Part shown: piece after piece, positions 58,092-64,000 of the stretch | How the letters are laid out: the number at the start of each line of letters is the position of its first letter | How positions within the stretch are numbered: position 1 is the stretch's first letter | Assembly: GCA_001724855.1 (NCBI GenBank) | Contig: MEED01000001.1 | Span: 124,001 to 188,000, forward strand | Origin: Lautropia sp. SCN 69-89 | Lineage (GTDB): Bacteria; Pseudomonadota; Gammaproteobacteria; Burkholderiales; Burkholderiaceae_E | Direction of reading: 5' to 3' | Length of the DNA: 64,000 nt | Program-made: the position numbers and the translations under genes | The notes under the pieces: model-generated | Database searches by the model: none | What the model was told of the DNA's origin: nothing | What the model saw: the letters and a program-made list of their open reading frames with translations, nothing else

Positions 58092-58427
58092 ATGCCCTCG
58101 AAAGCCTTGTTGTTCGCAGGAGTCGTGTTGTCTGTGAGCCTGCCCGCCTTCGCCGACAGTGGCGTCGAATTCGTGAACAACGAGATCGGATTCCAGACGA
58201 CCCATGTGACTCCGAGCAAGACGACGCGCGCGCAAGTGACCGCCGAACTGCAGGCCGCACAGCGCGCCGGAAGCATTCCGGGTTCGTTCGAATTCGTCGC
58301 GGCGAAGGAGGCGTCGGCATCCTCAACGACGCGGGAGCAAATTCAGCGCGAAGCATCCCAAGCGACGCGAGCCGAGCGTGAGGCAGCCCACCGGCTGTAC
58401 GGGCCCGATCACGCTCTCGAGTCCTGA
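58092..58427 (+). CDS. DUF4148-like small exported protein (copy 2)
   Basis: 111 residues. Signal peptide ends AFAD, then SGVEFVNNEIGFQTTHVTPSKTTRAQVTAELQAAQRAG and a C-terminus AHRLYGPDHALES. Paralogue of 47923-48255 over its whole length. 71 bp upstream of the phospholipase-D-type gene, probably one transcript under the box at 57962. Confidence 0.75.
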   Translation: MPSKALLFAGVVLSVSLPAFADSGVEFVNNEIGFQTTHVTPSKTTRAQVTAELQAAQRAGSIPGSFEFVAAKEASASSTTREQIQREASQATRAEREAAHRLYGPDHALES

Positions 58428-58498
58428 TAGCCGATCGGAGCGGGGAGTCGCTCTCCGATTCCCCCGGTCTCCGACAACAAATCACGGGCGAGAACCCG

Positions 58499-59584
58499 AT
58501 GCCCATCGAGCCAGGGAGCGGGGCGTCGGGGCTGTCGAGGGTCTACATCGAGGGCGATCTCCTGTTCGACGACATGCTGCGCGACATCGAGTGCGCGCAG
58601 CGAAGCGTTCGGTTCGAGAGCTACATCTTCACTTCCGACCCGGTCGGCCGGCAATTCGTCGATACGTTGGCCCGTTGCGCCACGAGGGGTCTGGACGTGC
58701 GATTGCGCGTCGATCACCTTGGTTCCTGGCGCGATCTCTCCAATGCGGATATCGAGCGACTGCGGGCGGGCGGAGTTCACTTCGAATGGAGCCGGCCCTG
58801 GAGCGTTCGTCGGCCGCTTGCAATCAACCGACGCAACCATCGGAAGCTGCTCGTGGTGGACGAGGCGATCGCGTATGTCGGCGGCTTCAATGTCCATGCG
58901 GCCAGTTCGCTGCGGTCGTTCGGGTCCGCCCGCTGGCGCGATACGCACGTTCGGTTCGTCGGCAAACCGGCTGCCGCGGCTGCGATGGTTTTCGACTGCT
59001 ACCGCGACGTCCCACCCGACTGGCTGCCACCGGTGACCGGCTCGCTATGGCTGCTGCCGAATCGCTCGCGCGCATGCCGCCACCGGCTGCGGTGCGTCCT
59101 CAATGACACGATGATCGCGGCGCGCTCGCGCATCTGGGTAACCACTCCGTACTTCGTGCCCGACAGCCGCACCCAGCGACTGATGCGCGAGGCAGCGGTG
59201 CGTGGCGTCGACGTCCTGCTGCTCGTCCCCGGGAATAGCGATGTGCCGCTGGCCCAGTGGGCGGCTCGTGCGGCCTATTCCCGCCTGCTGTCCTGCGGCG
59301 TGCGGATCTTCGAGTACGTTCCTCGGGTTCTCCACGCGAAAACGCTGCTCGTGGACGACCGGTGGGCGACCGTCGGTACTGCCAACCTCGACTATCGAAG
59401 TCTTTTCGTCAACGACGAGCTGAACTTGATGGACGAATCCGGAGAATTGAACGCCTTACTGGCGGAGAGCTTCCTCGCGGCCCTGTGCGAAGCCGAGCCG
59501 ATACGCGCCCACGCGTGGAGCCAGAGGAAGTGGCCGCGGCGCGTCGCCGAATCGATCGGTTGGTGGGCGCGTCGATGGCTGTAA
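58499..59584 (+). CDS. Cardiolipin-synthase-like phospholipase D family protein
   Basis: 361 residues with two HKD motifs: NHRKLLVVDEAIAYVGGFN and HAKTLLVDDRWATVGTAN, as in bacterial cardiolipin synthases (ClsB type, without N-terminal membrane helices). It would join phosphatidyl groups to make cardiolipin in the inner membrane. The inter-motif segment (VTTPYFVPDSR) is typical. It follows the DUF4148-like gene and a copper box, so envelope remodelling in metal stress is a reasonable inference. The real substrate is not certain. Confidence 0.85.
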   Translation: MPIEPGSGASGLSRVYIEGDLLFDDMLRDIECAQRSVRFESYIFTSDPVGRQFVDTLARCATRGLDVRLRVDHLGSWRDLSNADIERLRAGGVHFEWSRPWSVRRPLAINRRNHRKLLVVDEAIAYVGGFNVHAASSLRSFGSARWRDTHVRFVGKPAAAAAMVFDCYRDVPPDWLPPVTGSLWLLPNRSRACRHRLRCVLNDTMIAARSRIWVTTPYFVPDSRTQRLMREAAVRGVDVLLLVPGNSDVPLAQWAARAAYSRLLSCGVRIFEYVPRVLHAKTLLVDDRWATVGTANLDYRSLFVNDELNLMDESGELNALLAESFLAALCEAEPIRAHAWSQRKWPRRVAESIGWWARRWL

Positions 59585-59892
59585 ACAGACCCGTACGGCA
59601 TTCCCGGTCGGCGGTGCTCCTTCCGGTCGCTGCGCGGCTTCCACGGTCCGCCCTGCAGTGATCCGATTTCACCTGGCTTGCAGGGCAAGGATATATCCGC
59701 GTCACAGGCCACCATCGCCATTGCAATAGCGGTTTTGGCAGCAGTTCTCGCGACTTGAACGCCGCACCCGCTCGGAGGAACCGCGGAAGCGAACCCCGCC
59801 ACCCTGGGGGGGCATGCGCCGCTGTCGGAGGCGCACCGAAACCGAGCGGGCGGAAGGCGCTCGGTATCGATGCCGCAGCCGCTCCTGTGCGT
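59585..59892. other. Intergenic region, nothing recognised
   Basis: 308 bp between two convergent genes. No open frame with protein-like content, no clear terminator. Confidence 0.4.
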
Positions 59893-60249
59893 CTATCGTT
59901 TCTGTTGTTGATGCGGATGGTCCGGCATTTCGCCTTGGCCGCCCGGCATGTTCGCGCCACGGTGCGTCATCGTTTTGCCCGGGTCGGGCGATGCCGACGT
60001 ATGCGGGTGGTCGGGCATTTCGCCCTGACCGCCCGGCATGTTGGCGCCGCGATGCGTCATCGCCTTGCCTGAAGCCGGTAACTGGTTTTCCGGTGGGTAT
60101 GCGGAGCCTTCTCCGATCGGGAGGTACTGAATTCCGCTTCGTTGTTGGGCTTGCGCGAGGTCTGGCGCGTTCATGAACGTCGAATCGGGACCCGCAAAGA
60201 CCGGAGCGGTTACCGCGATCGCTACCGAAAACACTAGAAACCTGTGCAT
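59893..60249 (-). CDS. Exported Met/His-rich protein with a duplicated motif
   Basis: 118 residues. Signal peptide MHRFLVFSVAIAVTAPVFAG, then a variable part (IQYLPIGEGSAYPPENQLPASG) and two copies, 30 residues apart, of MTHRGANMPGGQGEMPDHPH. Each copy carries three Met and three His, a good Cu(I)/Cu(II) ligand set. The copper box at 60361-60378 lies 112 bp upstream. A periplasmic copper buffer is inferred. I do not recognise the family. Confidence 0.7.
   Translation of the reverse strand: MHRFLVFSVAIAVTAPVFAGPDSTFMNAPDLAQAQQRSGIQYLPIGEGSAYPPENQLPASGKAMTHRGANMPGGQGEMPDHPHTSASPDPGKTMTHRGANMPGGQGEMPDHPHQQQKR
59911..60068 (-). repeat. Tandem 90-bp repeat inside the Met/His-rich gene
   Basis: Two units of ~68 bp (59911-59978, 60001-60068) at a 90-bp period encode the repeated peptide. 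They differ at several third positions, so the duplication is not very recent. Confidence 0.65.
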
Positions 60250-60360
60250 GACACGAACTCCTATCGGACTCGGGGGAACCCGTGAGTCGAAACCGGGTCG
60301 GCGGCAACGCGCCGATGCCGCCAAATTGCGCCTTCGTGCCCGACACGAAAGTGTTCGGCC

Positions 60361-60378
60361 GATTACATTTCGGTCACG
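60361..60378. promoter_or_regulatory. Putative copper-response box (site 7)
   Basis: GATTACATTTCGGTCACG, very close to site 1. It lies between the leftward Met/His-rich gene and the rightward alcohol dehydrogenase (147 bp upstream of its start), so it could control both. Confidence 0.6.
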
Positions 60379-60524
60379 TAGCGGCCAGGCGCGTTTCAGG
60401 AAGTCGTGCAAAGGAAAAATCGAAGATTACGGAGTGGCAATGAGACGGTCATCCTCGCGTTCCCTCTGCTCGGGATACTGATGGCTGTCCGTTTGCTATC
60501 GATTTGCCGATCAAGGAGTTTTTC

Positions 60525-61625
60525 ATGCCCGCGATGATGAGAGCAGCCGTGTTCGTCGAGCCAGGCCGCATCGAACTGGCCGACAAGCCCATCCCCGACG
60601 TCGGCCCCAACGATGCGCTGATCCGCATCACCACGACGACAATCTGCGGCACCGACGTGCACATCCTGAAGGGTGAATACCCGGTGGCCAAGGGGCTGAC
60701 AATCGGGCACGAGCCGGTCGGCGTCATCGAGAAACTGGGCAGCGCCGTGCAGGGCTACACCGAAGGCCAGCGTGTGATCGCCGGCGCGATCTGCCCGAAC
60801 TTCAATTCCTACGCCGCGCAGGACGGCGCCCCGTCGCAGGACGGAAGCTATCTGGCGGCGAGGGGTCAGTGCGGCCACCATGGCTACAAGGCGACGGCGG
60901 GCTGGCGCTTCGGCAATCTGATCGACGGCACCCAGGCCGAGTACGTGCTCGTGCCCGACGCGCAAGGCAATCTCGCGCCGATTCCCGAAGGGCTCACCGA
61001 CGAGCAGGTGCTGATGTGCCCGGACATCATGTCCACGGGGTTCAAGGGCGCCGAGAACGCCGGTGTGCGAATCGGCGACACGGTGGTCGTGTTCGCGCAG
61101 GGGCCGATCGGGCTGTGCGCGACCGCCGGAGCCAGACTGCTGGGCGCGACGACCATCATCGCAGTGGACGGCAACGACCACCGATTGGACATCGCGAAGA
61201 AGATGGGCGCCGACGTTGTGCTCAACTTCCGCAACACCGACGTCGTCGACGAGGTGATGAAGCTCACTCACGGCCGAGGCGCCGACGCGTCGATCGAGGC
61301 GCTCGGCACGCAAGGCACCTTCGAGTCGGCGCTGCGGGTGCTCAAGCCGGGGGGCACGCTGTCGAGCCTCGGCGTGTATTCAAACGACTTGAAGATTCCG
61401 GTGTCGGCCTTCGCCGCTGGTCTCGGCGATCACCGGATCGTCACCGCCTTGTGCCCTGGCGGCAAGGAGCGGATGCGTCGCCTGATGAACGTGGTGGCAT
61501 CGGGCCGCATCGACCTCGGCGTGCTGGTCACGCACGAGTACAAGCTCGATGACATCGTGGCGGCCTACGAGTTGTTCGCGAACCAGCGAGACGGAGTCCT
61601 GAAGATCGCGATCAAGCCTCGTTGA
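60525..61625 (+). CDS. Zinc-dependent alcohol dehydrogenase (MDR family)
   Basis: 366 residues from ATG 60525 with AAGGAG 6-7 bases upstream. Catalytic-zinc region TTICGTDVHILKG and GHEPVGVIEKLG; nucleotide fold VVVFAQGPIGLCATAGARLLGA. The loop CPNFNSYAAQDGAPSQDGSYLAARGQCGHHGY lacks the four-Cys structural zinc lobe, as in secondary-alcohol/isopropanol dehydrogenases. It interconverts an alcohol and its aldehyde or ketone using NAD(P). Heads the metabolic block that continues with GAPDH and PGK. Confidence 0.87.
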   Translation: MPAMMRAAVFVEPGRIELADKPIPDVGPNDALIRITTTTICGTDVHILKGEYPVAKGLTIGHEPVGVIEKLGSAVQGYTEGQRVIAGAICPNFNSYAAQDGAPSQDGSYLAARGQCGHHGYKATAGWRFGNLIDGTQAEYVLVPDAQGNLAPIPEGLTDEQVLMCPDIMSTGFKGAENAGVRIGDTVVVFAQGPIGLCATAGARLLGATTIIAVDGNDHRLDIAKKMGADVVLNFRNTDVVDEVMKLTHGRGADASIEALGTQGTFESALRVLKPGGTLSSLGVYSNDLKIPVSAFAAGLGDHRIVTALCPGGKERMRRLMNVVASGRIDLGVLVTHEYKLDDIVAAYELFANQRDGVLKIAIKPR

Positions 61626-61725
61626 TCGCCGATCCGCATTCCGGCGGTTCAAACGGTTCAGGCCGTCGCTGGCGGCCTCTCAGTTCTTTCGATCCATGTC
61701 TGGCACTCATACTCCATCAGGCACG

Positions 61726-61749
61726 CATGCGCGCGTGTACGCGCGCATG
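61726..61749. repeat. 24-bp near-perfect palindrome upstream of GAPDH
   Basis: Arms CATGCGCGCGT and ACGCGCGCATG around GT, in the 228-bp gap before the GAPDH gene. It could be an operator for a dimeric regulator or a terminator of the dehydrogenase transcript; no T-run follows. Confidence 0.6.
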
Positions 61750-61853
61750 TCTGAAGACGGAGGACATGGCCGCCGCGCGCCCCGGAATCCATCGACTGGT
61801 AGGCGCGCCAATGGCTTTAGCATATTCCTTCAGCATCTCCGAGGAGACGGGCC

Positions 61854-62894
61854 ATGGCATCACGAACGGAAATCCGCGTTGCGGTGAACGGGTACGGCGT
61901 GATCGGCAAGCGTGTAGCCGAGGCAGTGGCGAAGCAGGAGGACATGCGGCTGGTCGGCGTTGTGGATGTCGCCAGCGACTGGCGACCGCGCGTCGCCCTC
62001 CAACGCGGTTTCGCCTTGTACGGCCCTGCCAGGGAGCAGGTCGAAGCGATGCGCAACGCAGGCTTGGCCGTGGCGGGTACGCTCGAGTCGTTGCTGGGCG
62101 ATGTAGACGTCGTGGTCGACTGTACGCCGAAGAAAGTTGCGGCGACGAACGTCGAGACGTACCGTGCGCGCGGCATCAAATTCATCGTCCAGGGTGGAGA
62201 GAAGCATTCGGTCACGGGGCACTCTTTCGTAGCGGAATCGAATTACGCCAGCGCGCTCGGCCGCGACTCCACGCGCGTGGTCTCGTGCAACACCACCTCG
62301 GTCGTGAGGACGCTCACCTCGCTCAAGAGCGCGGGGCTCTTGCACAAGGCCAGAGGTACGCTGCTGCGACGCGCCACCGACCCATGGGAGAGTCATCAGG
62401 GCGGGATCATGAACACCTTGGTTCCCGAGGAGGACATCCCGAGCCACCAGGGACCGGACGCGCAGTCGGTAGACCCCGATCTCGACGTCGTGACCATGGC
62501 GGTGAAGGTGCCCGAGACGCTCGCTCACCTGCACTACTGGGTGGTCGAGATGACCCGACCCACCTCGAAGGAAGAAGTGCTCGATGCTTTCAGCGCGTCG
62601 TCGCGCATCAAGTTCATCCGCTACTCGGACGGGCTCTCCGCGCTCAACACTGTGAAGGAGTTCATGTCGGACGCCGGCCGGCCGCGCGCGGATCTGTACG
62701 AAGTCGCGCTGTGGGAAGACATGCTAAAGGTGCAGGGCAACGAACTCTTCTACGCCTACATGGTGGACAACCAGGCGATCGTGGTGCCCGAAACCATTGA
62801 TGCGATCCGCGCCTTGACGCAAGCCGAAAGCGAGGCGCAGGCCTCGATCGCCAGGACCGACGCCGCCATGGGAATCGGGAAGCTGCCGCGATGA
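61854..62894 (+). CDS. Archaeal-type (type II) glyceraldehyde-3-phosphate dehydrogenase
   Basis: 346 residues. Rossmann start IRVAVNGYGVIGKRVAEAVAKQ, GVVDVASDW, DCTPKK, FIVQGGEKHSVTGHSFVAESNY and the active-site Cys in VVSCNTTSVVRTL. This is the archaeal type II family, quite different from bacterial GapA (SCTTNC). It usually accepts NADP or NAD and interconverts glyceraldehyde 3-phosphate and 1,3-bisphosphoglycerate. ATG 61854 has GAGGAG 7 bases upstream. Uncommon in proteobacteria, so likely acquired by transfer. Directly followed by PGK. Confidence 0.9.
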   Translation: MASRTEIRVAVNGYGVIGKRVAEAVAKQEDMRLVGVVDVASDWRPRVALQRGFALYGPAREQVEAMRNAGLAVAGTLESLLGDVDVVVDCTPKKVAATNVETYRARGIKFIVQGGEKHSVTGHSFVAESNYASALGRDSTRVVSCNTTSVVRTLTSLKSAGLLHKARGTLLRRATDPWESHQGGIMNTLVPEEDIPSHQGPDAQSVDPDLDVVTMAVKVPETLAHLHYWVVEMTRPTSKEEVLDAFSASSRIKFIRYSDGLSALNTVKEFMSDAGRPRADLYEVALWEDMLKVQGNELFYAYMVDNQAIVVPETIDAIRALTQAESEAQASIARTDAAMGIGKLPR

Positions 62895-62955
62895 CGCGGG
62901 CGGCGAGTTTTTGCGGGCGAATTTCAACAGCCTGCTAACTCAGGTGACGGCCAGC

Positions 62956-64000
62956 ATGTCCACTTACCGTACCCTCGACGATGTGGACGTTACCGGACAA
63001 GCGGTACTGGTCCGGGTCGATCTGAACGTGCCAGTCAAGGGCGGCAAGGTTACGGATGTGACTCGAATCGAGCGCATCCTGCCTACGCTACGCGAGCTCG
63101 GAAGCAAGGGAGCGAAGGTTATCGTTCTTCTAGCCCACTTCGGCTGTCCGAAGGGCAAGGTCGTGCAGCAGATGAGCCTGGAACCGATCACCGACGCCCT
63201 GCAACCGATGATAGGTCGGCCGGTCGAGTTCGTCGCGACCGACTGGTACGACGGCCGCGCCGAAGACGCTCTCGGGCACGCGCACGCCGGCGACATCCTC
63301 CTCATGGAGAACACGCGCTTCCACCCCGGCGAGGAGACGAACGACCCATCGTTCGCGGCGCAGCTCGCGCGCCTGGGGGATGTCTACATAAACGACGCCT
63401 TCTCGGCCGCTCACCGCGCGCATGCCTCGACCGAAGGCGTAGCCCGACTGATCCCCTCGGCGGCCGGGCGCGCGATGCAAGCCGAGCTCGAGGCGCTCAC
63501 GAGCGTCTTCGATGCGCCTGCCCGCCCGATCTTCGCCGTCGTCGGCGGCGCCAAGGTCTCGACCAAGATCGAGCTTCTGCGCAATCTGGTGCGGAAGGTC
63601 GCGACGCTCACCCTCGGGGGCGCCATGGCGAACACTTTCCTTGCGGCGCAGGGAAACCCCATCGGGAAGTCGCTCGCCGAGCGTGACATGCTCGGCACTG
63701 CGCGAAGCGTTATCGCCGCTTCCAGCGCTTCGGGCTGCGAAATCGTCCTTCCGATCGACGCCGTGGTTGCGCAGGAGTCAGACGCGGGCGCGGCGTGGAG
63801 TGTTGTACCGGTTCAGGCGGTGGGTGCGGAAGAAATGATCCTGGATATCGGACCCGATACCGTAACCCTCATTGGCGAGCGCCTCGCCGGCGCACGCACG
63901 CTCGTGTGGAATGGCCCGCTCGGCGCCTTCGAAACCACGCCTTTCGACCGTGGAACGACCGCGATCGCCCGAACGGTGGCGGGTTTGACGCGAACAGGCG
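62956..64000 (+). CDS. pgk: Phosphoglycerate kinase, 5' part (cut by the window end)
   Basis: About 348 codons visible. Typical PGK blocks: VLVRVDLNVPVKGGKVTD, LLAHFGCPKGK, ENTRFHPGEETND, YINDAFSAAHRAHAST, VGGAKVSTKIELL and TLVWNGPLGAFE. Transfers phosphate from 1,3-bisphosphoglycerate to ADP. It starts 61 bp after the GAPDH gene, making a two-step lower-glycolysis unit. The C-terminal ~40-50 residues are outside the window. Confidence 0.93.
   Translation, partial: MSTYRTLDDVDVTGQAVLVRVDLNVPVKGGKVTDVTRIERILPTLRELGSKGAKVIVLLAHFGCPKGKVVQQMSLEPITDALQPMIGRPVEFVATDWYDGRAEDALGHAHAGDILLMENTRFHPGEETNDPSFAAQLARLGDVYINDAFSAAHRAHASTEGVARLIPSAAGRAMQAELEALTSVFDAPARPIFAVVGGAKVSTKIELLRNLVRKVATLTLGGAMANTFLAAQGNPIGKSLAERDMLGTARSVIAASSASGCEIVLPIDAVVAQESDAGAAWSVVPVQAVGAEEMILDIGPDTVTLIGERLAGARTLVWNGPLGAFETTPFDRGTTAIARTVAGLTRTG

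Overview
The window is a GC-rich, gene-dense heavy-metal resistance region. The gene families point to a betaproteobacterium, most likely Burkholderiales. The evidence is CzcI- and CopI-type proteins, small exported DUF4148-like proteins, a pbr-like P-type ATPase/LspA/UppP set, and a mer operon with MerA lacking its N-terminal metal domain. I saw no tRNA, rRNA, CRISPR array, integrase or replication gene. One IS256-type element and several broken genes suggest a patchwork built by transfer and recombination. The host identification is an inference from gene content only.

Layout. 1-3223: the 5' part of a copper P-type ATPase (leftward), a small exported protein, a methyltransferase and a CusF-like metallochaperone. 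3266-9448: cusC, cusB (with a fused CusF domain) and cusA. 9532-11819: a gene remnant, a His-rich exported protein and two unrecognised genes. 11840-23735 (leftward): an HME-RND pump operon with czcI, czcC, a split accessory domain, czcB, czcA and a periplasmic protein, preceded by a Spy-like protein, a SHOCT protein and a copA-copB-copI set with a small HMA protein. 23898-26468: an ScsB/DsbD-like thiol reductase. 26552-31821: a short CDF transporter and a lead/zinc/cadmium-type ATPase with four HMA domains, each behind a MerR-type promoter, followed by lspA and uppP. 32101-34906: a frameshifted CYP152-type P450 and the IS element. 35013-40661: a second czcCBA operon of the classical CzcA type. 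40985-43948: two MFS transporters (one NreB-like) and a small membrane protein. 44063-47604 (leftward): a second copA-copB-copI set. 47923-51281: a DUF4148-like gene, two small membrane proteins and an unusual Cu-type ATPase whose membrane motif reads CPD instead of CPC. 51372-54030: merR divergent from merTPA. 54176-57877: a small exported protein, a frameshifted BNR/sialidase-like gene, a 37-residue membrane peptide, a CueO-like oxidase and a methyltransferase remnant. 58092-64000: a second DUF4148-like gene, a cardiolipin-synthase-like enzyme, a Met/His-rich repeat protein, a zinc alcohol dehydrogenase, an archaeal-type (type II) GAPDH and phosphoglycerate kinase (cut by the window end).

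How it works together. P-type ATPases and CDF/MFS carriers clear the cytoplasm, the RND pumps clear the periplasm across the outer membrane, and multicopper oxidases with CopB, CopI, CusF and Met/His-rich proteins oxidise or buffer periplasmic copper. ScsB maintains thiols, and MerTPA imports and reduces Hg(II). A recurring 18-bp inverted-repeat box (GATTAC-N6-GWYATC or close) lies in front of the copper genes. It also precedes both DUF4148-like genes (the second heads the phospholipase-type gene) and lies between the Met/His-repeat gene and the dehydrogenase/GAPDH/PGK block. I infer one copper regulon that also reaches envelope and central-carbon genes. No candidate regulator for this box (for example CopRS) is encoded in the window.
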